Assembly: GCA_015063745.1 (NCBI GenBank)
Contig: SVTO01000008.1
Location: 1-64,000 of the forward strand
Direction of reading: 5' to 3'
DNA: 64,000 nt
Source: Oscillospiraceae bacterium
Lineage (GTDB): Bacteria > Bacillota > Clostridia > Oscillospirales > CAG-272
The notes beneath the pieces are model-generated. The model saw nothing but the letters and a program-made list of their open reading frames with translations, did no database searches and was not told where the DNA came from. The position numbers and the translations under genes are program-made. This document shows, piece by piece, positions 28,866 through 37,441 of the stretch (its first letter is position 1; each line of letters begins with the position of its first letter).

Positions 28866-28954
28866 ACATTTCCATAATTTAACCATTTGTACACAAAAGT
28901 GCATTTTTATTTCCCACGGTTCTGTGATATAATAATCGTAGGGAGGTGTTTATT

Positions 28955-30562
28955 GTGAAAATCCAATTTATAGGCGCAACCCACGAAGTAACGGGCAGCT
29001 GTACACTTCTGGAAGTGAACGGCCGCCACTATCTGGTAGACTGCGGTATGGAACAGGGAAAGGATGTGTTCCAGAATATCCTTCTGCCCGTCCCCGCTGC
29101 GGAAATCGAAGCCGTGTTCGTAACCCACGCCCATATCGATCATTCCGGTATGCTGCCCAAGCTGTACAAGGACGGTTTCCGCGGCAGTATCTACGCCACA
29201 GACGTTACCTGTGATCTGTGCAATATCATGCTCCGAGACTCGGCGTATATCCAGGAGTCCGAAGCCAAATGGCGTTCCAGGAAAGCCGAACGTGCGGGAC
29301 TGGATACCTTCGAACCGGTGTACACCATGTCGGATGCCGTCGGTGCCATAGCCTGCTTCCGCCGGTGCCGGTACGGTGAAAAGATCACCCCCGCCGAAGG
29401 GATCGAACTGCGCTTTACCGATATCGGCCACCTGCTCGGATCGGCCTGCATCGAATTGTGGCTGACTGAAGGAGATATACAGAAAAAGATCGTTTTCAGC
29501 GGTGACGTAGGGAATACCGGTCAGCGCATCATCCGCGATCCCCAGCCCGTGGAAGAAACGGACTATCTGGTGATCGAATCCACCTATGGCAACCGTTCCC
29601 ATGAAGCTGAACGTGGGGACGTCATAGCCGAACTGGCGGACTGCATACAACAAACCCTTGACAAAGGCGGCAACGTGATCATCCCGTCTTTCGCGGTGGG
29701 CAGAACTCAGGAAATGCTCTACGCCATCCGTGAGATCAAGCAGAAGGGTTTGGTGAAAAACCACGACCATTTCCCGGTATACGTGGACAGTCCCCTCGCC
29801 GCGGAAGCTGCATCCGTATTCATGCAGTGCAGTCCGGTGTGCTTCGATGAGGAAACATTGACACTGATTAAGCAGGGTATCAACCCCATCTGGTTTGAAG
29901 ACCTGCGCATTTCCCAGACAGCGGAAGAATCAAAGCAGATCAATTTCAATAAAGAACCGAAAATCATCATCTCCGCCAGCGGTATGTGTGAAGCGGGACG
30001 GATCCGCCATCACCTGAAGCACAATCTCTGGAAGGAAAACAGCATGGTCCTGTTCGTCGGTTATCAGGCGGAAGGCTCCCTCGGCCGACGGCTTCTGAAC
30101 GGAGAAAAATATGTGAACCTGTTTGGCGAAGAGATAACCGTCAACGCCGAAATCCGTTCTCTCCACGGTACCAGCGGCCACGCAGACAGGGAAGGTCTGA
30201 TCCGCTGGCTGAAGGGATTCAGCGCGAAGCCGGAACTGGTATTCGTCAACCACGGCGATAACGATGCCTGCGAGGATTTCAAAAATCTGCTGACCGAGAT
30301 GGGATACAGAGCGGATGCACCTTATAGCGGAACGGAATACGATCTGACCACAGGCCGGATGACGGTATTTACCGAGGGCAAAAAAATAGAAAAATCACAA
30401 TCAGCCGGCAGAAATTCCCGGGCGGAAATCATCTTCAGAGAACTGGTGGCGGAAGCGGAAAAACTCCTGACTATGGCAAAGAGCCGTCGTGGTAAAACGA
30501 ATAAAGACAATGCGAAGCTGACATCACAGATCAGAGAACTTCGCGAAAAATGGAAAAACTGA
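28955..30562 (+). CDS. Metallo-beta-lactamase / beta-CASP RNA-metabolising hydrolase
   Basis: FVTHAHIDHSGMLPKL, FSGDVGNTGQRI, SASGMCEAGRIRHHLKHNL, SGHADREGL. GTG start at 28955. Confidence 0.9.
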   Translation: MKIQFIGATHEVTGSCTLLEVNGRHYLVDCGMEQGKDVFQNILLPVPAAEIEAVFVTHAHIDHSGMLPKLYKDGFRGSIYATDVTCDLCNIMLRDSAYIQESEAKWRSRKAERAGLDTFEPVYTMSDAVGAIACFRRCRYGEKITPAEGIELRFTDIGHLLGSACIELWLTEGDIQKKIVFSGDVGNTGQRIIRDPQPVEETDYLVIESTYGNRSHEAERGDVIAELADCIQQTLDKGGNVIIPSFAVGRTQEMLYAIREIKQKGLVKNHDHFPVYVDSPLAAEAASVFMQCSPVCFDEETLTLIKQGINPIWFEDLRISQTAEESKQINFNKEPKIIISASGMCEAGRIRHHLKHNLWKENSMVLFVGYQAEGSLGRRLLNGEKYVNLFGEEITVNAEIRSLHGTSGHADREGLIRWLKGFSAKPELVFVNHGDNDACEDFKNLLTEMGYRADAPYSGTEYDLTTGRMTVFTEGKKIEKSQSAGRNSRAEIIFRELVAEAEKLLTMAKSRRGKTNKDNAKLTSQIRELREKWKN

Positions 30563-30588
30563 AAAAGCAACTCGAAAGGGGAAATTAT

Positions 30589-31170
30589 ATGAGAATTTGT
30601 GTTTACGGAGCAGCGTCTCCCACAATCGACAGCGAATATTTTGAAAAAGTGGAAGCCATGGGCAGAGAAATGGTAAAAAGAGGCCATTCTCTGGTATTCG
30701 GCGGCGGCGGAAACGGCCTGATGGGCGCAGCGGCAAGAGGCGTTAAAGCGGAAGGCGGCTATATCATGGGCGTTATTCCGAAGTTCTTCGACGAAGAAAA
30801 CGTAGAAGCTATCTGCGACTTCTGCGATGAACTGATCATGCCCGATACCATGCGTCAGCGCAAGCAGATCATGGAAGACAACGCGGATGCTTTCATCGTA
30901 GTGCCCGGCGGTATCGGTACCTATGAGGAATTTTTCGAAATCCTTACCCTGAAGCAGCTTTGCCGCCACAATAAGCCTATTGCCATTTACAATATCAAGG
31001 ACTACTATGCCGAGCTGATCATGACCATGGAAAAAGCCATGGAAAAGAACTTCATCAGAGGCAACTGCCGCGACCTGTACATGGCAGCGGACAATCTGGA
31101 AGATCTGTTCGCCTATGTGGAAGCACCCGTACAGCCCATTCATACCGTTAAGGAACTGAAGGACGGCTGA
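30589..31170 (+). CDS. TIGR00730/LOG-family Rossmann protein (cytokinin riboside monophosphate phosphoribohydrolase-like)
   Basis: LVFGGGGNGLMGAAARG, MRQRKQIMEDNADAFIVVPGGIGTYEEFFEILTLKQL (PGGxGTxxE). Confidence 0.92.
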   Translation: MRICVYGAASPTIDSEYFEKVEAMGREMVKRGHSLVFGGGGNGLMGAAARGVKAEGGYIMGVIPKFFDEENVEAICDFCDELIMPDTMRQRKQIMEDNADAFIVVPGGIGTYEEFFEILTLKQLCRHNKPIAIYNIKDYYAELIMTMEKAMEKNFIRGNCRDLYMAADNLEDLFAYVEAPVQPIHTVKELKDG

Positions 31171-31183
31171 TACCGGTACGCAT

Positions 31184-31984
31184 ATGAAAAAGACATCACC
31201 CATAATTCTGGCCTCCGACTACGACGGCACACTGAACCAGAACGGCATTGCTGACCATGTGGCGGATGCGATAGAAGAATTCCGTGCGGCAGGCAACCTG
31301 TTCGGTGTAGCCACTGGACGTAACAGAATGGGCAGTTATGACGTGTTCCGCGAGGCGGGTAAGTTCGCCTTCGATTTTATCATTGCCCTGAACGGTGCCC
31401 AGGCATTCGACGGAGAAGGCAATGTACTGTACGAAGAACCCATCCGGATGGATATTCCCGCAGGGGGAACCACCCTCGTCAAAGCCCTGACCACCCGTAT
31501 GGCAGAGCTGGGTTGTGCGAAAATCGGCTTTTCGATAGATCGCATCCACCGTTTCGTGTATCCGACGCTGACAAACGGAAAGGTGTGCTTTACCGCAGAA
31601 GACGAAGAGTTCCTTGGGGAAATAACCGTATGTCATATGCTGAATACCATTCTGCCCGACACCGAACAGGCATATGAGGTAACCGCAGTTCTCCGGAAAG
31701 AGTTCGGCGAATATGTCAACCCCACACAGAACGGCATCTGCATCGACATTCCCATCTGCGGAATGAACAAAGCTGTGGGAATCGCCCGTTACGCCGCGCT
31801 GATGGGAATACCGGCAGAAAATATCTGGACAGCCGGTGATAACTACAACGACATCACCATGCTAAGTACCTATACAGGATGCGCCATGGAATCCGGATGT
31901 GAAGCGGCCAAAGCGGCGGCAAAATACACCTGTAAGGATATCGTGGAAGTAACGGAACGGATCCTGCGGGAAAATAAAGAATGA
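31184..31984 (+). CDS. HAD superfamily (Cof-type) hydrolase
   Basis: LASDYDGTLNQNG, GVATGRN, KAVGIARYAALMGIPAENIWTAGDNYNDITML. Confidence 0.9.
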   Translation: MKKTSPIILASDYDGTLNQNGIADHVADAIEEFRAAGNLFGVATGRNRMGSYDVFREAGKFAFDFIIALNGAQAFDGEGNVLYEEPIRMDIPAGGTTLVKALTTRMAELGCAKIGFSIDRIHRFVYPTLTNGKVCFTAEDEEFLGEITVCHMLNTILPDTEQAYEVTAVLRKEFGEYVNPTQNGICIDIPICGMNKAVGIARYAALMGIPAENIWTAGDNYNDITMLSTYTGCAMESGCEAAKAAAKYTCKDIVEVTERILRENKE

Positions 31985-32013
31985 TATGTTTCGCAGCTGA
32001 ATACGCATTGGAG

Positions 32014-32047
32014 AAAAGAACTGTCAAATACGGCAGTTCTTTTTTTA
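32014..32047 (+). terminator. Intrinsic terminator
   Basis: AAGAACTG-tcaaatacgg-CAGTTCTT followed by T tract. Confidence 0.8.
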
Positions 32048-32078
32048 TGCTTGTGAATACCAAATATTACCAAAACTA

Positions 32079-32107
32079 TTGACACGGAACGAGAAATGGT
32101 ATATAAT
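32079..32107 (+). promoter_or_regulatory. Consensus sigma-A promoter for glycosyltransferase gene
   Basis: Perfect TTGACA-N17-TATAAT. Confidence 0.8.
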
Positions 32108-32139
32108 GGAAATACTAACAATAAATAGGAGAAAATACT

Positions 32140-33336
32140 ATGAAAAGTATCCTGTTTCTGGCAGAAAAACTCCCTTACCGGAAAATGGCGGAACAACTCG
32201 CCGCCCTGACCAACCGTCTCACTGATTTTTCCGTAACCGTGCAGATCCTGTACGACGGAGAAAAGTACCGGAATCTCTTTGCCGGACACATTGCCTGCAG
32301 AACATCCGCCATTTCCGGCAGTATAACCACCCTCCTGCCGCACCGCTTTCTGTACAACCGTATCGTCGGAGAAAAATACGACATCGCCATCGCCTGGACG
32401 GAAGGGAAGTGCGTCCGTATCCTCTCCGGCTGTCCATACCCGGAAACCGTGCTGTACTGCATGATCCACAGCGATCTCTCCGAATCGGGAAAATTCACCG
32501 CAGGCTTTTCTTCCTGGTCCGATGCGGCCGTATCATACAACCGTTTCCACGGATTTTTCGCCGCCGACGGTGCACTGATCAAACCGTTCTGCAACGTCAC
32601 CGGTATCCGGCCATCCAACGTCCAAATCCTGCCGCCCATGCGGGAAAAACGTATGCACGGCGGCGAAAACTACCGTCAGAAATACATAAGCCCCGGTACC
32701 CTGCAGATATGTTCCGTCGGGGAGAATATGACATACACCGATATACACCGGCTGTACAAAATCCATATCCAGCTTCTGGCCGAAGGATACTGGCACCGCA
32801 TGATCGTCATTTCCGGCCGAAAAAAATACCGTTTCCCAAAGGATACATTCCTCCACCTGCCATACGACACGCAGATATCCCGTATCGCATCGGTGTGTGA
32901 TCTGTTTCTGTGTATCCGAGACGATCCCAGTATCCTGGATGCCATGACAGATGCCCTCCGTTCCGGCATACCGGCTGTATCCGTCCACAGTGTCCTTTCT
33001 GAAAGCCTGCTCGATCATGGGAATGCCGGTATACTTGCCGAAGACATTCCGGGTATCAAATCCGCCCTGCGCCGTATGCTGACCAATCCTGTCAGACGAA
33101 ACCTGTATGCCGCCTCCGCTGCTCAGACACGAAAGAAAAACAGTTCCGCTGCTTCCGTACAGACATTCCTCGCTTGCATTTCAGAGAATATGGAAAAAAC
33201 GGATACGGAAACGGGAGAAGATGCCGGAAGAATTGACACTAACCGATATATGTGCTATAATTTTCATGATAAATGTAAATCTTTTGCAATTCTGAATGGA
33301 AAAAGAAGGAGTAATCATGCGTATCGAAGAAGCTGA
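32140..33336 (+). CDS. Glycosyltransferase (GT4-like)
   Basis: Two-domain GT-B-like layout; LEIC/LQICSVGENMTYTDIHRLYKIHIQLLAEGYWHRMIVISG; C-terminal DALRSGIPAVSVHSVLSESLLDHGNAGILAEDI. Confidence 0.65.
   Translation: MKSILFLAEKLPYRKMAEQLAALTNRLTDFSVTVQILYDGEKYRNLFAGHIACRTSAISGSITTLLPHRFLYNRIVGEKYDIAIAWTEGKCVRILSGCPYPETVLYCMIHSDLSESGKFTAGFSSWSDAAVSYNRFHGFFAADGALIKPFCNVTGIRPSNVQILPPMREKRMHGGENYRQKYISPGTLQICSVGENMTYTDIHRLYKIHIQLLAEGYWHRMIVISGRKKYRFPKDTFLHLPYDTQISRIASVCDLFLCIRDDPSILDAMTDALRSGIPAVSVHSVLSESLLDHGNAGILAEDIPGIKSALRRMLTNPVRRNLYAASAAQTRKKNSSAASVQTFLACISENMEKTDTETGEDAGRIDTNRYMCYNFHDKCKSFAILNGKRRSNHAYRRS
33233..33261 (+). promoter_or_regulatory. Consensus sigma-A promoter for SGNH hydrolase, inside 3-prime end of the glycosyltransferase ORF
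   Basis: Perfect TTGACA-N17-TATAAT. Confidence 0.78.
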
Positions 33337-34375
33337 CAAGAATTTTGTTGTGGACAGTAAAATCGACAAACCGGACATCGTTTGGCTTTCTCCCAAGGAC
33401 GATCCTATGTCCATTCATGGACTCTGGAATCCCAAGGAAACGACGGACTGTTACCTCAGAATGCCCAAGGAGACAGCAGATGCAGTAAACGATGGCATAG
33501 GTTATCTGAATACCCATACATCGGGAGGAAGAATTCGTTTTAAGACCAATTCTCCGTATATCGCCCTGAAGGCTGTTATGCCGGAAAACGGAACCAGAAG
33601 CCACATGGCCAGAACAGGACAGAGCGGCTTTGACCTGTATCGACTTATTGAGGGGAAGACAAAATATTATAACACATTTATACCGCATTCAGCCGGTGTG
33701 GAAGCCGTAGTGGATACGGACGGTGTTATGCGTACATATACGATCCATATGCCCTTGTACGACAGCGTGAACGAGGTTTATATCGGGTTGGCGGAGAATG
33801 CGGAACTGCTGCCCGCTGATCCCTATACTTACGAAAAGCCCGTGCTCTATTACGGTTCATCCATCACCCAGGGCGGCTGCGCATCCCGTCCCGGTACATC
33901 CTATACGGCATTGATCGCACAGAAATACGATACAGATTTTATAAACCTCGGCTTCTCAGGAAGAGCACGGGGGGAACAGAATATGGCGGAATATCTCGCA
34001 TCCCTCGACGTCTCCATCTTCGTATGCGACTACGACCATAACGCACCGAATCCCGAACATCTGCGGGCAACCCATGAACCCCTGTACCGTACTTACCGTG
34101 CAAAGAATCCGGATACACCGATCATTTTTGTAACCCGAACAGACTGTCACCTCCCATGCACGGAAGAACGTAAGCAGATCATCAGAGAAACCTATGAAAA
34201 GGCATTGGCTGAAGGGGATAAGAATGTCTATTTCATCGACGGTAGTACGATTTTCGACTGTGAATTCGGTGATAATTGCACCGTAGACAGAATACACCCT
34301 ACCGATTTTGGTTTTGTACGTATGGCAACATGCATCGGCGAAAAGGTTGGCGAGCTTCTGGAAAAGACCCGCTGA
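33317..34375 (+). CDS. SGNH/GDSL-type hydrolase (carbohydrate esterase-like)
   Basis: VLYYGSSITQGGCASRPGTSYTALIAQKY, NLGFSGRARGEQNMAEYLA, DRIHPTDFGFVRMA. Confidence 0.88.
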   Translation: MRIEEADKNFVVDSKIDKPDIVWLSPKDDPMSIHGLWNPKETTDCYLRMPKETADAVNDGIGYLNTHTSGGRIRFKTNSPYIALKAVMPENGTRSHMARTGQSGFDLYRLIEGKTKYYNTFIPHSAGVEAVVDTDGVMRTYTIHMPLYDSVNEVYIGLAENAELLPADPYTYEKPVLYYGSSITQGGCASRPGTSYTALIAQKYDTDFINLGFSGRARGEQNMAEYLASLDVSIFVCDYDHNAPNPEHLRATHEPLYRTYRAKNPDTPIIFVTRTDCHLPCTEERKQIIRETYEKALAEGDKNVYFIDGSTIFDCEFGDNCTVDRIHPTDFGFVRMATCIGEKVGELLEKTR

Positions 34376-34512
34376 AACATACCGCCATTCGACCTGCGGC
34401 AGGTTGACTTTCCTGAATAACTGTGGTATAATGTAAACAGATCACAAATATTCACAAGAGAGAAAAGTACAATCTTATCGTACATCTCATGTGTTACAGG
34501 AGAGAAGACAAA

Positions 34513-35001
34513 ATGACCGAAATGTCGGATATCAATATAGCGCGGAATTTTCTGAATTTCATGGTGGATTACTACGCACTGATCCGCCGCCATGTCATCG
34601 AAACCAACGAATTCCGTACGAAATCCCACGGTTTTTCCATGCTGTACGCCCTGCGCAAACAGCGTGCGAACCCCATCACCATGACGGAATTTGCCGACGA
34701 AATGGGCATCACCAAACAGCAGCTGACCAAGCTGGTGAACGACCTGGAGGAAAAAGGCTATGTTCAGCGGATCCACAACAAGGAAAACCGCCGTCAGGTC
34801 TACATTTCCATCACGGAAATCGGCGCGGAGCATCTGGATACCATGCTCGGTGAGCTTGTACATGAAGTGATCCGTGCCATCGAAGGCTTTGATGAAAACG
34901 AAAAAACAAAGCTCAGCGAAAGCGTATGTGTCCTGTCTGAAATGTTCCGCAAGGATGCGGAGAACTGCAGTAAGGCCAGAAAGGAAAAAGACAGAGAATA
35001 A
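34513..35001 (+). CDS. MarR family transcriptional regulator
   Basis: MTEFADEMGITKQQLTKLVNDLEEKGYVQRIHNKENRRQVYISITEIG winged-helix. Confidence 0.9.
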   Translation: MTEMSDINIARNFLNFMVDYYALIRRHVIETNEFRTKSHGFSMLYALRKQRANPITMTEFADEMGITKQQLTKLVNDLEEKGYVQRIHNKENRRQVYISITEIGAEHLDTMLGELVHEVIRAIEGFDENEKTKLSESVCVLSEMFRKDAENCSKARKEKDRE

Positions 35002-35002
35002 G

Positions 35003-35680
35003 ATGGCAACACCGAGAACCAAATTGAAGGACAGAATCCTCCCGTCCTATACCAAGGGGGAAGAAGCTGCCAATATGATCACCCATATCATCGGCGGCGC
35101 ATTCGGCATTGCTTACCTCGTACTGTGTGTCATCATCGCCGCACTGCACCACAGTCCCATGGGCGTTGTTACCTCCTCTATCTACGGCGCATCCGTGATC
35201 ACCGTGTTCACTATGTCCGCCGTATACCACGGAGTGCGTCCCGAAATGGCCAAAAAGGTACTGCAGGTAATCGACCACTGCATGATTTATTTCATGATTG
35301 CCGGAACCTACACACCTATCACACTCTGCCTGCTGCGGAAGAACAATACCGCTATCGGCTGGGTGATCTTCGGCGTAGTCTGGGCCATCACCGCCCTGGC
35401 CGTAACCTTAACAGCCATCGACCTGAAAAAGTACAAGATATTCTCCATGATCTGTTATATCGCCCTCGGCTGGTGCATCATTTTCTACCTGCCCCAGACC
35501 CTGCGCGCACTGACATGGGGCGGCTCGATTTTCCTGATCACAGGGGGCGTTATGTACACCATCGGCGCGGTACTGTACGGTGTCGGCAAGAAGAAGCGGT
35601 ATATGCACGCTGTGTTCCACACTTTTGTGGTACTGGCCAGCGTCCTGCACTTCTTCTGCATTGCATTCTACGTTTTGTAA
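35003..35680 (+). CDS. Hemolysin III / PAQR-like membrane protein
   Basis: GEEAANMITHIIGGAFGIAYL, YHGVRPEMAKKVLQVIDHCMIYFMIAGTYTPITL. Confidence 0.92.
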   Translation: MATPRTKLKDRILPSYTKGEEAANMITHIIGGAFGIAYLVLCVIIAALHHSPMGVVTSSIYGASVITVFTMSAVYHGVRPEMAKKVLQVIDHCMIYFMIAGTYTPITLCLLRKNNTAIGWVIFGVVWAITALAVTLTAIDLKKYKIFSMICYIALGWCIIFYLPQTLRALTWGGSIFLITGGVMYTIGAVLYGVGKKKRYMHAVFHTFVVLASVLHFFCIAFYVL

Positions 35681-35691
35681 GGGATATTTCC

Positions 35692-36138
35692 ATGAACACA
35701 GAAAAGCCAAAGACCTCTGCCAATCCCGGGATTCTGTTTTCGGATGAAGAGTTTCTGCAGTATATCGAACTCCGCGAAGCGGAAAAGCATCCCATGCGGA
35801 CAAAGGAGCAGATGGCATACTATATTGTCTGGCTTCTGCGGCATGAAAAAGCGGGAAGTGCCTATGCGGTACTGCTGGATAAACGAAACCGCTTTCTCGG
35901 AAGTGTAAAAATCAAGGACCACCACTGCTGGCTTGCCCAGATGTTTCCCCTCCTTGAAGATATGCGGGATAAATTGGGTGCCGAATCCTATTTCGTGGGA
36001 CACAATCATGTGGACAAACCGATGATTCCATCTTATGAGGACTATGACATTACAGCTGCTATGAAGAATTGGAAGGGCATGACCTTCAAAGGCCACTTCA
36101 TCACCGACGGAAATCTGGATTATAAAGAAATCGAATAA
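35692..36138 (+). CDS. Stand-alone JAMM/RadC-like domain protein
   Basis: FVGHNHVDKPMIPSYEDYDIT fits HxH-x(7)-SxxD of the JAMM/RadC metal site; upstream YAVLLDKRNRFLGSVKI resembles RadC strand. Confidence 0.6.
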   Translation: MNTEKPKTSANPGILFSDEEFLQYIELREAEKHPMRTKEQMAYYIVWLLRHEKAGSAYAVLLDKRNRFLGSVKIKDHHCWLAQMFPLLEDMRDKLGAESYFVGHNHVDKPMIPSYEDYDITAAMKNWKGMTFKGHFITDGNLDYKEIE

Positions 36139-36140
36139 AG

Positions 36141-36180
36141 AAAAAGTCATATCTGCTGCTAAACAGATATGACTTTTGTT
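36141..36180. terminator. Bidirectional intrinsic terminator
   Basis: AAAAGTCATATCTG-ctgctaaa-CAGATATGACTTTT between convergent genes. Confidence 0.85.
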
Positions 36181-36186
36181 TATTTT

Positions 36187-37239
36187 TCATTCAACAGGGG
36201 ATTCCCGCCTGCCATACATAAAATCCAGCACAGCCTGCTTCTCCTCACCGTCCTCCATCATATAAGGCTGCCACCATTCACCGTAGCAGAAACAGGGCAG
36301 GATTTCCGAAGACGTACCGACGATCCGCCCCTCTTTAGCCTCAATCACCAGCCGGAATACGATCGTAGCATTTTCGCAGCTGCGGCTTCCGCCAAAGAGA
36401 AAATTTCCCAGGGAATAAACAATCTCGCCGCCGTTGTAAGCTTCATAGGGCTGCAGCACATGGGGATGGTTTCCCAGCACCAGATCCGCGCCCGCATCCA
36501 CCAAGGCTCGACAGGCTGAAATCTTCCATTCCTCCGGTTCATGTATCCGCTCCGTGCCGCCGTGGAAATACACAATCTGATAATCCGTATGCTCCACCGC
36601 ATTGCCCAGCCAGTCCAGAATCGCCGGCAGATGATTGGCACTGTACATGGAACAACAGAATAAAGCGACACGCACGCCGTGTTTTTCAAGCACTACAGAT
36701 TTCTTTTCTCCTACAGGAATGACACCTGCCGCCTGCAGAGCCGCCTCCGTGTCATTGAACCCGCTCCAGCCGAAATCCAGCGCATGATTGTTTGCAAGAG
36801 AAACGACTTCCACACTGCCCGCCGGGAGAATACCCGCATTTTCCGTTCCGGAAGCATACCAGTAAGCAGGAGTGTAGTTCTTTTCCGCCATTTCCTGTAT
36901 CTGATCCGTAAACACATTTTCACAGTTGGCAACTGTCCAATCGTCGGCGGAAAAGACGGACAGCATCTTTTCAAAGAAATACCTTGGCTCCACCGTTTTG
37001 GCAAAGGGATTGAACGTCATGTATGTCCCGGCATAGTATTCGGACGACAGCATCACATCCCCCACAAAGGACATGGTGATGGTGTCCGGCAAGCTGACAT
37101 CTTCTTCCACCGTCTCACAACCCGGATGGACGGTATCGGCGGACAGGGCAGAAACAGACTGCTGATGCTGCCAGTAACCGTCATGACAGCCTGTGAGAAG
37201 CAGCAGACATATAAGAAACAGCAAACCGCGTCGCCCCAT
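36187..37239 (-). CDS. CapA family lipoprotein (poly-gamma-glutamate capsule synthesis-like)
   Basis: LLLLTGC lipobox; MSFVGDVMLS, SLANNHALDFGWSGFNDT, DLVLGNHPHVLQPYE. Confidence 0.9.
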   Translation of the reverse strand: MGRRGLLFLICLLLLTGCHDGYWQHQQSVSALSADTVHPGCETVEEDVSLPDTITMSFVGDVMLSSEYYAGTYMTFNPFAKTVEPRYFFEKMLSVFSADDWTVANCENVFTDQIQEMAEKNYTPAYWYASGTENAGILPAGSVEVVSLANNHALDFGWSGFNDTEAALQAAGVIPVGEKKSVVLEKHGVRVALFCCSMYSANHLPAILDWLGNAVEHTDYQIVYFHGGTERIHEPEEWKISACRALVDAGADLVLGNHPHVLQPYEAYNGGEIVYSLGNFLFGGSRSCENATIVFRLVIEAKEGRIVGTSSEILPCFCYGEWWQPYMMEDGEEKQAVLDFMYGRRESPVE

Positions 37240-37345
37240 GATAACCTCCGAAGATGTATGTAGTAAAGACAATTGTAGCATATTCATCCGGCAAAGTCAA
37301 GGATTTCTCGCAAATCCGGGAAACAATCCGCAGAATGAGCGGAAA

Positions 37346-37370
37346 ATGGGAATATTTATAAATATCCCAT
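37346..37370. promoter_or_regulatory. Operator-like 25-nt inverted repeat
   Basis: ATGGGaATATTTATAAATATCCCAT, near-perfect palindrome upstream of the GH127 promoter. Confidence 0.45.
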
Positions 37371-37387
37371 CAAAATAAAATAATCCC

Positions 37388-37416
37388 TTTACGAAAGACC
37401 GAGGGTATGCTATAAT
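37388..37416 (+). promoter_or_regulatory. Promoter for GH127 gene
   Basis: TTTACG-N17-TATAAT. Confidence 0.6.
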
Positions 37417-37441
37417 ATAAAAAAACACGAAGGGAAAAACG

